A DNA stretch of 64,000 nt, from the NCBI RefSeq assembly GCF_900128945.1, contig NZ_FQUD01000002.1:524371-588370 (forward strand), in the 5' to 3' direction. Position 1 is the stretch's first letter, and each line of letters starts with the position of its first letter. The notes under the pieces are model-generated. The model ran no database searches, was not told the origin of the DNA, and saw nothing but the letters and a program-made list of their open reading frames with translations. Of the stretch, positions 35,755 to 44,184 are shown piece after piece. A program made the translations under genes and the position numbers. The DNA comes from Chryseobacterium sp. OV279 (GTDB lineage: Bacteria; Bacteroidota; Bacteroidia; Flavobacteriales; Weeksellaceae).

Positions 35755-37158
35755 ATGTTAAAAAAATCTTTAGTATTAATGAGTGTTGCTGCTGCATTTT
35801 ATGCGCAGGCTCAGGATGTTTCTATATTGAGAAATACTGTAGATGTTTATTCCAGTACTCCGATGGTAGGTTCTTCAAAATTCAATGCAATGGCTGGAGC
35901 TAACGGAGCATTAGGAGGTGATGCCAATTCCATGCTTACGAACCCTGCTGGTTTGGGAGTTGCCATTTCAGGAGAAGTTTCCGGAACATTGGCCATCGCG
36001 GGAAATAAAAATAAAAGTACATGGGCGGGATCCACGATTGACTATAGCAAAACGAATACAGATCTTGGAAACGTAGGTGCTGTGATTACTTTTCCGCTGA
36101 TGAGTGAAACAGGATGGAAGTTTATCAACATCGGGATCAATTATTCCAATCAGTCATTGGATAACTATGTAGAATCTCCGGGAAGTGATAATGTCATCAA
36201 AGATTTTACCGATAAAAGTTCATCTTTAGCAGGTCATGCTTACAACAGATATGGAAACCTTTCCAAGACCAGTTTTGGGGTTGGGGCGAACTATAATCAT
36301 AATGTCTATTTAGGAGCTTCATTGAATTTTTTCAATGCCTCTATTGACCAGTATGATACAGCAGCCTTTAAATCTCTGGCTGACGGATCTATGGAGTATT
36401 TCGACAGACAAAATACACCTATGTTTGAAAGATCTTCCGGTTTTTCTGCCACTGTTGGGGTAATTGGAAAGCTGAGTCCTAATTTCAGAATTGGGGGTGC
36501 TATAGAAACACCTACTTTCTGGCGAATAGACAGAGATTATAATTTTTATAACGATCCCAACTATGGAGATGCGACAGGAAGTGAATCCCGAGATCTTACC
36601 ACACCGCTTAAAGCGACCGTAAGTGCTGCATTTGTTGCCAGCAAAAACTTCTCATTAAATGTAGATTATACATTGGGACTGACAAGACCTAAATACACAG
36701 TAGTTACTGGTATTGAATCTGAACTGAACAGTTTCTTCAAGGATAATTATAAGAATGTTTCAGAAGTGAGAATCGGAGCAGAATACAGACTGAAACAGTT
36801 CAGAGTGAGAGGAGGTTACTCTTACGTATCCAATCCTTTTGATGCTTTAACGGTAAGCCAGGTAAATCCTGACGCTTCTACCTCTAACAACTCGTACAGC
36901 AATATGATGCTTAACAGCAGAAATCTTGCTTCGTTCGGTATTGGATATGATTTCAAAGCATTTTATATAGACGCATCTTATCAGTACATAACGTCTAAAT
37001 ACAGCAATCCTTACTTAAGAGGTATTGAAACAGGAAATCCTGATACAGATACTGCTTATTATTCTCCAACAAGAATCATGTCATCTGACTACTTTGCTGT
37101 TTCAGATGTGAAAAATAACAGAAACAACTTCTTTATTACATTAGGCTGGAAATTCTAA
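35755..37158 (+). CDS. OmpP1/FadL-family outer-membrane protein
   Basis: The 467-residue protein has a signal peptide (about 1-19, ending AQAQ) and then SKFNAMAGANGALGGDAN and SMLTNPAGLG, the N-terminal hatch pattern of the OmpP1/FadL/TodX family. The rest alternates aromatic strands and ends in FITLGWKF, as in outer-membrane beta-barrels that end with Phe. FadL relatives take up hydrophobic compounds; no substrate can be named. It is downstream of the low-complexity lipoprotein and closed by a strong terminator. Confidence 0.9.
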   Translation: MLKKSLVLMSVAAAFYAQAQDVSILRNTVDVYSSTPMVGSSKFNAMAGANGALGGDANSMLTNPAGLGVAISGEVSGTLAIAGNKNKSTWAGSTIDYSKTNTDLGNVGAVITFPLMSETGWKFINIGINYSNQSLDNYVESPGSDNVIKDFTDKSSSLAGHAYNRYGNLSKTSFGVGANYNHNVYLGASLNFFNASIDQYDTAAFKSLADGSMEYFDRQNTPMFERSSGFSATVGVIGKLSPNFRIGGAIETPTFWRIDRDYNFYNDPNYGDATGSESRDLTTPLKATVSAAFVASKNFSLNVDYTLGLTRPKYTVVTGIESELNSFFKDNYKNVSEVRIGAEYRLKQFRVRGGYSYVSNPFDALTVSQVNPDASTSNNSYSNMMLNSRNLASFGIGYDFKAFYIDASYQYITSKYSNPYLRGIETGNPDTDTAYYSPTRIMSSDYFAVSDVKNNRNNFFITLGWKF

Positions 37159-37192
37159 TTCCAGATCGTGTAGTGAGTGATTAAATTGAAGG

Positions 37193-37214
37193 CTCCGGAT
37201 CGTAAGATCCGGAG
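37193..37214 (+). terminator. Terminator of the lipoprotein-OmpP1 operon
   Basis: Perfect 9-bp stem CTCCGGATC/GATCCGGAG, tetraloop GTAA, six T residues. Confidence 0.92.
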
Positions 37215-37243
37215 TTTTTTATTTCGTTTAAATTAAATAAAGA

Positions 37244-37963
37244 TTAATGTGCAACAGGATGAGAGTGGAAAAGATGCATGATCAGGGCTAAAGAAACGCC
37301 CAGGATCACAAGGCCAATCTTTATCCAGTCGATATTATGATTCTTATTGCTCTCAAAAATAATCACAGAGGAGATATGCAGGAAGATTCCACCTACTATA
37401 GCCAGAAAATAAGGCTGAAGATCAGGATTGAAATAATTTCCAAGCAGCATTCCCATCGGAGAGGCAAGGGCAAACAGGGCAACGATCAGAATAGAAGGAT
37501 ACGGTGAACTTTTGGACTCATTTTTCCGGTTAAACAGAAAAGCTCCGAGAATAAATGAGATCGGAAGATTATGAAATACAATTCCCAAAAGATAAGGTGA
37601 TAGCTGTTGTTTTTCATTGGCCAAAGGAATTCCCTCAATAAAAGCATGGATGAACAACCCAACCATCAGGGCCATCGGAAGAATGTTATTATCACTGTGA
37701 TGATGAAAATGTCCGTGCTCGAAACCTTTCGTTAAAGCTTCAAGGATCATCTGAAGCAAAACTCCGGCGATTACGAAAATTCCCAGGCTGCTTCCGATTT
37801 TAGAAGTATAGACTTGTGGAAAAACCTCATTGAGACAGATGGTGATCAGAAATCCTGCACTCAGGACCAACAGATTTTTAGCCAGCTTTTCTTTTTTTCC
37901 GAAATGCTTGCCGAGAAAAACGCCCGTAATGACGCTTAAGATCAGTAAAACGACGGTTATCAT
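37244..37963 (-). CDS. ZIP-family metal cation transporter
   Basis: The 239-residue inner-membrane protein has about seven to eight helices and a His-rich loop (HGHFHHHSD, about 84-92). Helix 4 has HAFIEGIPLA and helix 5 HNLPISFILG, the ZIP metal-binding pair. ZIP proteins move zinc or related metals into the cytoplasm. Its start overlaps the end of the methyltransferase gene by 4 nt (ATGA), so the two are coupled, though no functional link is known. Confidence 0.88.
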   Translation of the reverse strand: MITVVLLILSVITGVFLGKHFGKKEKLAKNLLVLSAGFLITICLNEVFPQVYTSKIGSSLGIFVIAGVLLQMILEALTKGFEHGHFHHHSDNNILPMALMVGLFIHAFIEGIPLANEKQQLSPYLLGIVFHNLPISFILGAFLFNRKNESKSSPYPSILIVALFALASPMGMLLGNYFNPDLQPYFLAIVGGIFLHISSVIIFESNKNHNIDWIKIGLVILGVSLALIMHLFHSHPVAH

Positions 37964-38688
37964 GCTTTTTTCTTAAATAAATTGATACAGCGTGTAGAAA
38001 CCTCACGGTCAAATTCATTCAGCTGATAATCGCCCCAGATCTTAACTCTTTCAAAACCGCAGTCTGTAGCATATGAATTAATGGCTTCCAAAGTATGAAG
38101 TTTTACTTTTTCAAAGAAGTGAAAAGGTTTTCCGTCCGCTTCAAAACGGATGTCCTTTATAATATGTCTTCCCTCGATCTTTTTCAGGATCTTAAAATCA
38201 ATATCACCACGCGTTATTATAGTCTCAGGAACTATTTTTGTTCTCACGTACTCTTCGTTTAGATAATCCAAGACAAAATATCCTCCGGGTTTTAAAACAT
38301 TATAAACCGACTGGAACACTTTTTTGTCGTCACTTTCGTTATCAAAGTACCCGAAACTAGTAAATAAATTGAAGACCGCATCCATCGGATCCGCATCAAT
38401 AGGGTTTCGCATATCATGAACATTGAACAAAAGCGTCTGGGTTTCAAACTGTTTATCGAATTCGATACTTTGTCTGGAAAGGTCTAATCCCAGTACGTCA
38501 TATCCTAATTTATTCAAAAAAACAGAGTGTCTACCTTTTCCGCAGGCCAGATCAATAATCTTGGATGAAGGCGGTAACTGAAGGTCTTCAGTGAGTTTTG
38601 TAATGAAATTTTCGGCTTCCGTATAGTCTCTGTTACTATAAAGAAGATGATAATAAGGTGTATCAAACCAAGATTCAAACCATTCCAT
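37960..38688 (-). CDS. Class I SAM-dependent methyltransferase
   Basis: The 242-residue enzyme has the SAM-binding motif IIDLACGKGRHSVFL (about 43-57), the acidic motif II DVLGLDLS and motif IV DAVFNLFTSFGYF. It has no transit or membrane segment and should act in the cytoplasm. The methyl acceptor is unknown. A -7 box lies only 4 nt before the start codon, so the mRNA may be leaderless. The gene is the first of a pair with a ZIP transporter. Confidence 0.88.
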   Translation of the reverse strand: MEWFESWFDTPYYHLLYSNRDYTEAENFITKLTEDLQLPPSSKIIDLACGKGRHSVFLNKLGYDVLGLDLSRQSIEFDKQFETQTLLFNVHDMRNPIDADPMDAVFNLFTSFGYFDNESDDKKVFQSVYNVLKPGGYFVLDYLNEEYVRTKIVPETIITRGDIDFKILKKIEGRHIIKDIRFEADGKPFHFFEKVKLHTLEAINSYATDCGFERVKIWGDYQLNEFDREVSTRCINLFKKKA

Positions 38689-38692
38689 AATG

Positions 38693-38700
38693 CAAAAATA
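38693..38700 (-). promoter_or_regulatory. -7 box immediately before the methyltransferase start
   Basis: Minus strand TATTTTTG followed by CATT and then ATG. Transcription would begin at or inside the start codon, which suggests a leaderless mRNA unless the true start is further in. Confidence 0.5.
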
Positions 38701-38823
38701 ACTAAATTTGTGCGGTTAAAAGCAAAGTATTTAAATATTGAAAGATCGAAAGATTCAATTAAGCGCAAAATTGAACCGCTAATCTTTTAATTATTAAATC
38801 ATTAAATCTTTTAATTATAATTT

Positions 38824-39987
38824 ATGGACACAGAAAATCTAAAGATTCAGATAAAGACATTCTTCGGACTGGAGCAGATCCTTGCTGAAGAGATCAAAAA
38901 ATTAGGCGGGAAAAACGTAGAAATTAAAAACCGTGCGGTCAATTGTGAAGGTGACCTCGGCTTTCTTTATAAAATTAACTACTCTGCAAGAACAGCGTTA
39001 AAAATATTAATTCCCGTTTTTGAATTTAAAGCATTTAATCAACATCAGTTTTACAGTAAACTCTCTGCTATCGCATGGGAAGATTATATGCGTATAGACC
39101 AGTCTTTCGCGATTGATTCTACCGTGAACTCTGAAACATTTAAACATTCACAGTTCGTGACGTTGAAAATGAAGGATGCGATCGTGGATTATTTCCAGGA
39201 AAAATTCAACAGACGCCCTGATGTAGAGACAAGAAGTCCTGATATCAAGTTCCACCTGCATATTGACAGAGAACTGGTAACGATTTCTCTGGATTCTTCA
39301 GGAGATCCTTTATTTAAAAGAGGTTACAGAAAAGAGCAGGGTGAAGCGCCTATTAATGAAGTTTTGGCAAGCGGAATGCTTCAGCTGGCAGGTTGGGACG
39401 GAAAAGGAAACTTTTTGGATCCAATGTGTGGTTCAGGAACTCTTCTTGTGGAAGCAGCAATGATTGCCATGGATCTTCCTGCACAGATCTTTAGAAGAAG
39501 ATTTGCTTTCCAGAACTGGGCTAATTATGATGCTGATCTTTTTGCAAAAATAAAAGAAGTCAGAGTCAACAGAGTGAGAGAATTTACCGGGAAGATCGTA
39601 GGCTATGATATTGATGGAAGAATGCTGAATGCAGCCAGAACCAATATTGAAGCAGCCGAAATGGAAGATGTAATCCAGGTGAAAACACAGGATTTCTTTG
39701 AATCCAAAAAAGAACTTTTCCCATTACTGATGGTTTTCAATCCACCTTATGACGAGAGAATCTCTATTAATGATGATGATTTCTACAAAAAAATAGGAGA
39801 TACATTCAAAACAAGCTACCCGAACACATTAGCCTGGCTGATCTCCTCTGATCTGGAGGCTGTGAAGAAAATTGGTCTTCGTCCTTCACGAAAAATCAAA
39901 CTTTTCAACGGAAAACTGGAAACCAGATTCCTGCAGTATGAAATGTATGAGGGAACGAAAAAACTTCATAAATTAGAAAAAGAATAA
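38824..39987 (+). CDS. THUMP-domain RNA methyltransferase (RlmL/YpsC-like)
   Basis: The 387-residue enzyme methylates RNA, most likely 23S rRNA guanine N2. An N-terminal ferredoxin-like plus THUMP region (about 5-160) binds RNA. The Rossmann domain follows, with DPMCGSGTLLVEAAM (about 200-214), the acidic VGYDIDGRML and the NPPYDERI catalytic motif (about 308-315). It matches the methyltransferase half of RlmL. It stands alone and ends at a strong terminator. Confidence 0.92.
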   Translation: MDTENLKIQIKTFFGLEQILAEEIKKLGGKNVEIKNRAVNCEGDLGFLYKINYSARTALKILIPVFEFKAFNQHQFYSKLSAIAWEDYMRIDQSFAIDSTVNSETFKHSQFVTLKMKDAIVDYFQEKFNRRPDVETRSPDIKFHLHIDRELVTISLDSSGDPLFKRGYRKEQGEAPINEVLASGMLQLAGWDGKGNFLDPMCGSGTLLVEAAMIAMDLPAQIFRRRFAFQNWANYDADLFAKIKEVRVNRVREFTGKIVGYDIDGRMLNAARTNIEAAEMEDVIQVKTQDFFESKKELFPLLMVFNPPYDERISINDDDFYKKIGDTFKTSYPNTLAWLISSDLEAVKKIGLRPSRKIKLFNGKLETRFLQYEMYEGTKKLHKLEKE

Positions 39988-40002
39988 TCAAATTTTACAT
40001 AG

Positions 40003-40024
40003 AACCTTCCTTAGCCGGAAGGTT
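40003..40024 (+). terminator. Terminator of the RNA methyltransferase gene
   Basis: AACCTTCC/GGAAGGTT stem with a 6-nt loop, followed by a T run. Confidence 0.88.
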
Positions 40025-40160
40025 TTTTTAATTTAAACACTATTAGAATGTCGAAGTTATTTAAGGACTTACAGAAAAACTGAAACCCAATAGTAACTTC
40101 CATCCTCCTTCTTCCAGCTTCCTTTTTTAAAATAATCAGGTGTTTTTTAAAAAGATTTTT

Positions 40161-40168
40161 TATTTTTG
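40161..40168 (+). promoter_or_regulatory. -7 promoter box for a small membrane protein gene
   Basis: TATTTTTG matches TAnnTTTG, 20 nt before the ATG at 40189. Confidence 0.5.
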
Positions 40169-40188
40169 CTTCAACTCAAATTTTAAAT

Positions 40189-40596
40189 ATGGCGTGGGAT
40201 ATTTTTGAAGCTTTAGGAGATGTATTGAATGGAGTGGATCTGTTATCCGGTAGTTCTTCATCTTCTGCGAGACTGAATTTTACTGATAAGACTTCAAAAA
40301 AGAAAAAGTCGAAGTATGTCACCGAAAAAGTAAGTGCAGGCTTAATAGCGGTGGCTGGAGTTTTACTTTTTTTTGTGTTTAAGGATCCGTTACCGGCAGA
40401 AAATTATACGCAGACTTTAATAGTGGCCTCACTTATAGGAGCTGCTATTTCAGGGATCCTGTTTTTTCTTTTGAATCTAATGGAGCTTTATTATTTTAAA
40501 AACTTTTTTAAATTATTACTTTTCAGTGGCTCGGTGATCTTGTTCTTTATTGCTCTCGTACTTTGTGTTTATTTCAAATCAGGAGTGTTTATTTAA
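40189..40596 (+). CDS. Small membrane protein of unknown function
   Basis: The 135-residue protein is not recognised. It starts MAWDIFEALGDVLNG and has a Ser-rich stretch (about 21-28) and a Lys cluster (about 37-42). Three membrane helices follow (about 50-67, 78-97 and 105-130). The Lys cluster before the first helix suggests the N-terminus is cytoplasmic. A promoter box just upstream and good separation from neighbours support it being a real gene. Confidence 0.7.
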   Translation: MAWDIFEALGDVLNGVDLLSGSSSSSARLNFTDKTSKKKKSKYVTEKVSAGLIAVAGVLLFFVFKDPLPAENYTQTLIVASLIGAAISGILFFLLNLMELYYFKNFFKLLLFSGSVILFFIALVLCVYFKSGVFI

Positions 40597-40829
40597 AGAC
40601 AGAATTAATAATGATCGTTTTGCGTGAAATATTTTCCCACAGATTCCGCAGATTGCACAGATTTTTTATGTGAAAATGTATACAATTTACCCTTACACAC
40701 ATCCGCTTCATAGAATCAACAAAGTTGATTCTCTCTTAGCCAACTTAAAATCTTCATCATCATAATAGAACTTTGCGTTAAAAAATTTCCGCAGATTCCG
40801 CAGATCATTCAGATTTGTATTACACAAAA
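40597..40829. repeat. Spacer with CCGCAGATT-type short repeats
   Basis: CCACAGATTCCGCAGATTGC (from about 40634) recurs as TTTCCGCAGATTCCGCAGAT (from about 40787) and resembles 13990-14015. No gene is visible; the only open frame here is the antisense shadow of the neighbouring gene's end. Confidence 0.55.
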
Positions 40830-40849
40830 AAGCTCCTAGTAAGGAGCTT
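40830..40849 (-). terminator. Terminator of the surface protein gene at 41 kb
   Basis: Perfect AAGCTCCT/AGGAGCTT stem with tetraloop AGTA and a T run on the minus strand. Confidence 0.85.
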
Positions 40850-40880
40850 AATTTTAATTTGTATTTTTTTTCTATTATAA

Positions 40881-41804
40881 TTACAATGTCGTTTTCGTAA
40901 ACATCTGTATAGACATATACCCACGTCCCCAGTTGAAGTTGGGATCTACCGTAGACCACATATTGAATCTGATCGTTGCGGTATCCGCAGTAGGTTCCAC
41001 GTAACCGTTCAGAGCATAAGTGACATTCACTGGCGAAGCCGTATTGTTGACAACTGTATCTCCTACTGTAGCATTCACAGAAGCCATTCTTGAACTGGCA
41101 CCTGAAGAAACCGCCGGAACCGTATATTTTCTGGAACCTGCCGGAAGCTCAGCTCCGTTCTTTAAAAAACGGACTCCATAATAGCCTCCGAAATTGGTTG
41201 CTATCGCGGTAGTTCCCATTGGAACGCTGTAAGTAGTGACAAGTTTTGCCTGGGTAAATGCGGGAATGGTAATCGTCACACTCAAACCTAAATTGATATT
41301 ATTCACGGCAGTAGTAGCTGTCACAAGCTGATCTATAGGTGCCGTGGCTGTTACATCAAAAACATTGTCAAGTTTCCAGGCTGTTTTGTCACGCTGTTGA
41401 TACGTGATCCATTGCGGAAGGGCAGGAGTTCCGTAATTGGTATAAAAACCTTCTTCCATATTGGTCGTGACATTCGTGTTGTAAACGATAAGTCCCTTCG
41501 CGGGAGATGGAATAGTGGTTCCGTCATTGGGAGCTGTCAAAGTGACACGTGGAATAAGCATTCCTTTATTGGTCGCATTGATTTGAAATTTGGCCGATGC
41601 ATCCACCGTTGTGGTTCCCAAAGCTGCTGACCCTGTAGAAGTGATAATGAAGTCGTTGTCAGTCTGGGCAGCAGTAGGTGAGGCTGCATTATCTTTGTTT
41701 CCATCCACGTGGAAAGCTCCGGCCGGGTTATTTGTTCCTACTCCAACCTGTGCGCTCGAGAAGATACCCATAAGTAACGAAATGGCTGCTAAATTTGCTT
41801 TCAT
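40881..41804 (-). CDS. Secreted hypothetical protein of the GMLIPRV type
   Basis: The 307-residue protein has a signal peptide (about 1-18, ending SSAQ) followed by VGVGTNNPAGAFHVDG and NKGMLIPRVTL. This N-terminal pattern is common in secreted flavobacterial proteins that resemble phage-tail-fibre collar regions. The C-terminal half is beta-rich and Ala/Thr/Val-rich. There is no C-terminal T9SS sorting domain. Function is unknown; a surface or extracellular role is likely. It has a -7 box and its own terminator. Confidence 0.75.
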   Translation of the reverse strand: MKANLAAISLLMGIFSSAQVGVGTNNPAGAFHVDGNKDNAASPTAAQTDNDFIITSTGSAALGTTTVDASAKFQINATNKGMLIPRVTLTAPNDGTTIPSPAKGLIVYNTNVTTNMEEGFYTNYGTPALPQWITYQQRDKTAWKLDNVFDVTATAPIDQLVTATTAVNNINLGLSVTITIPAFTQAKLVTTYSVPMGTTAIATNFGGYYGVRFLKNGAELPAGSRKYTVPAVSSGASSRMASVNATVGDTVVNNTASPVNVTYALNGYVEPTADTATIRFNMWSTVDPNFNWGRGYMSIQMFTKTTL

Positions 41805-41863
41805 AGATTGTGATTTTGAATTAAAAAAATCTTTAAATGAATGTTTAATGATTGGATTTTAAT

Positions 41864-41871
41864 CAAAAATA
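41864..41871 (-). promoter_or_regulatory. -7 promoter box for the secreted GMLIPRV protein
   Basis: Minus strand TATTTTTG, 59 nt before the start codon. Confidence 0.45.
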
Positions 41872-42237
41872 CCTAAATATATTCAATGATATATCTTTAC
41901 TTGTGTGTTTTATTTATAATTATTCTTTTATATGAGAACTAATTACATGTATAGAATACGTTTTTAATTAGATCAGTTTAAAGCGGAAGATTCAGGTCCA
42001 TAAATTCTACAGGATCAATTTTTTATATGTTTGCTGAAAATTAACACATCCATGAATGACACTTTATATTTAAAATTTATGTAATTTTTATTTATTCATA
42101 GAATTTTCTTAATCTATTTCAAATGTTTAACGTTTGTTGTTTTTAATGATAAAATAATAACATATTTTGACGATTTATTATTGAATGCTTGGTTGTGTCT
42201 TCTCTACATTCGTATAAAACAATAAAATATTAACAAT
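41872..42237. other. AT-rich divergent spacer, no gene seen
   Basis: I see no credible gene in this roughly 365-bp AT-rich stretch. It separates two divergent genes for secreted proteins. TACATTCG (42205-42212), a weak -7 box, precedes the GH18 gene. Confidence 0.5.
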
Positions 42238-43197
42238 ATGAAGAAGATAAGCTTAGTGTCTTTACTGATGATTTGTATCAGTATTTTCATGATTATTTCA
42301 TGTAATTCAGAACGTTCAGATGATCCGGTCATTTCAAATGAATCTGTGTCAGCAAAAGGGAGTACAGCGTCTAAAGTGGCTGCTTTCGGGAAAAAGCCAT
42401 TGTCAATTATGTACGTTGAAGTCAATAATAATGATATCAGGGAAGTAGGTAAATATAAGCTGGCAGACGGGAGACAGCTTTTTGATGTTGCTATTATTTT
42501 TGCTGCTAATATCAATTATAATACTTCCACCCAAAAAGCATATCTGCATTTTAATGACCAGGTTACCAATGTGCTTAGTAATAAAAATATGTACATAAAA
42601 CCTTTACAGGATAAAGGAATTAAAGTCATGTTATCTATTCTTGGAAACCATCAGGGTGCAGGATTTGCTAATTTTCCAAATCAGGCTGCAGCGAAGGCTT
42701 TTGCCCAGGAATTAGCGAATGCTGTGAATACTTATGGTTTAGATGGTATCGATTTCGACGATGAATATGCCAATTATGGAGCCAATGGAACTCCTCAGCC
42801 TAATCAGTCTTCATTTGTCTATTTGGTGACTGCTCTCAGAGAATTGCTTCCGGATAAAATTATTTCATTTTATAATATTGGCCCTTCCGCAGACAATCTT
42901 TCTTATAATGGAGTTACTGTAGGATCTAAGGTAGATTTCGCATGGAATCCATATTACAGCACCTATTCCGCGCCTAATATTCCAGGTCTTGATAGTGCTC
43001 ATAAGGGGGCTGCGGCAGTGAATGTGAACCCTGCAACTTCTACTTTTACAAACACGTCTACGGTTACGAATTATGCGCAGAGAACAAAAAATGATGGATA
43101 TGGTGTTTTCCTGTATTATGATTTGGGATCTGCCAATATAGCATCCTACTTCTCTAAAGCTACGAATGTACTGTATGGGCAGAATACCGTATATTAA
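42238..43197 (+). CDS. GH18 endo-beta-N-acetylglucosaminidase, EndoF1/EndoH-like, lipoprotein
   Basis: The 319-residue enzyme should cut between the two core GlcNAc residues of N-linked glycans. A lipoprotein signal ends at IISC (Cys near residue 22). The GH18 barrel shows FAANINYNTS, YIKPLQDKGIKVMLSILGNH and the catalytic DGIDFDDEYA (about 175-184, DxxDxDxE with the acid Glu). These segments closely resemble my memory of endo-F1 from Elizabethkingia meningoseptica. The signal marks it for the envelope rather than free secretion. No glycan-uptake (SusCD) genes are adjacent. It ends at a strong hairpin. Confidence 0.88.
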   Translation: MKKISLVSLLMICISIFMIISCNSERSDDPVISNESVSAKGSTASKVAAFGKKPLSIMYVEVNNNDIREVGKYKLADGRQLFDVAIIFAANINYNTSTQKAYLHFNDQVTNVLSNKNMYIKPLQDKGIKVMLSILGNHQGAGFANFPNQAAAKAFAQELANAVNTYGLDGIDFDDEYANYGANGTPQPNQSSFVYLVTALRELLPDKIISFYNIGPSADNLSYNGVTVGSKVDFAWNPYYSTYSAPNIPGLDSAHKGAAAVNVNPATSTFTNTSTVTNYAQRTKNDGYGVFLYYDLGSANIASYFSKATNVLYGQNTVY

Positions 43198-43269
43198 GAT
43201 GATCAGCTGAGACAGGTAGTGCTTAAAAGTAGATATTAATACAAAATATATTATTTACAGCTTAATGTA

Positions 43270-43300
43270 AAGGACAAATATTTCAATAATATTTGTCCTT
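43270..43300 (+). terminator. Bidirectional terminator between GH18 and AraC genes
   Basis: Perfect 13-bp stem AAGGACAAATATT with its complement, 5-nt loop and T run on the plus strand. Confidence 0.9.
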
Positions 43301-43338
43301 TTTATTTTTTAGCGATATTAACTGCTTGCTTCGTTGAA

Positions 43339-44145
43339 TCAGTTTAAAGCAGATGGTACAAGTCCATATTGTTTTTTGAAGGCATAGGAGAAATGCGAAA
43401 GATCCTCAAAACCGACTTCCATGAATACATCCGAAGGTCTTTTATGCTTTTCTTTTAAATGATAATAGGCCAGTTCCAGCCGTTTTTGAGTAAGCCACCG
43501 TTGAGGCGTAGTCTGAAAAACTTTCCTGAAATCCCTGTTGAAAGTAGAAAGACTTCTTCCCGTAAGATACCCGAATCTTTCCAGAGGCATATTGAACATG
43601 TAATTTTTTTCCATAAAACCGATCAGATCTACTTTTCCAGGTTCTTCAAAATCGGCCAGAATATCATCTACTTCCGGATCAATTTCTCTGAGGATGCTGA
43701 TGGCTTCAGTAATTTTAAACGAAGCAATATGCTCCGGGAAAGTTCCCTCCACTTCAAAATAAGGGATCAGAGAAGCAAGACAGCTTTTTAACAAAGGATG
43801 ACTTTGAAAGCTATAAATTTTAGCATCATGGCCTGTTGTTTTGTGCTTTAATTCAACGGACGCATAAAAATGTTTCAGCTTTTCTGTGGTAAGATGCATA
43901 ACTACAGCTTTGTGTGGAAGTCCGTCTTTAGGATAATTGATGATGGTCGCGAGATGGTTTCTGGGAATCAGAAAAATATCTCCAGCTTTGAACAGATAGG
44001 TTTTATCAGCCTGGATAATTTTGGTTTCGCCGGAAATAAACCAGACCAGCATGTGGTATTCAAAAACCGTTTCCGTTTTGAAGAGCTTATCGTCGTAGGT
44101 TGAAAGCTTGATGTCCGGGGTGATGTACTGTATCTGGAAATCCAT
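43339..44145 (-). CDS. AraC-family transcriptional regulator
   Basis: The 268-residue regulator has an N-terminal cupin-like sensor domain (about 1-150, FKAGDIFLIPRNH). The C-terminal double helix-turn-helix domain (about 165-268) has GRSLSTFNRDFRKVF and the second motif SDVFMEVGFEDLSHFSYAFKK. It is 39 nt downstream of an SDR gene on the same strand, and both have the same -7 sequence TACATTTG. It probably controls that SDR gene and itself; the signal is unknown. Confidence 0.92.
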   Translation of the reverse strand: MDFQIQYITPDIKLSTYDDKLFKTETVFEYHMLVWFISGETKIIQADKTYLFKAGDIFLIPRNHLATIINYPKDGLPHKAVVMHLTTEKLKHFYASVELKHKTTGHDAKIYSFQSHPLLKSCLASLIPYFEVEGTFPEHIASFKITEAISILREIDPEVDDILADFEEPGKVDLIGFMEKNYMFNMPLERFGYLTGRSLSTFNRDFRKVFQTTPQRWLTQKRLELAYYHLKEKHKRPSDVFMEVGFEDLSHFSYAFKKQYGLVPSALN

Positions 44146-44164
44146 CGTTTTTAGTTTATAAGTA

Positions 44165-44172
44165 CAAATGTA
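44165..44172 (-). promoter_or_regulatory. -7 promoter box for the AraC-type regulator
   Basis: Minus strand TACATTTG, 19 nt before the start codon and inside the last bases before the SDR stop region. Confidence 0.45.
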
Positions 44173-44184
44173 TTTAAAAAGTGA

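Noticed and set aside
40708-40959. 83-codon minus-strand frame overlapping the end of the 41-kb surface protein gene
   Set aside because: It crosses a strong terminator and CCGCAGATT repeats and overlaps the real gene.
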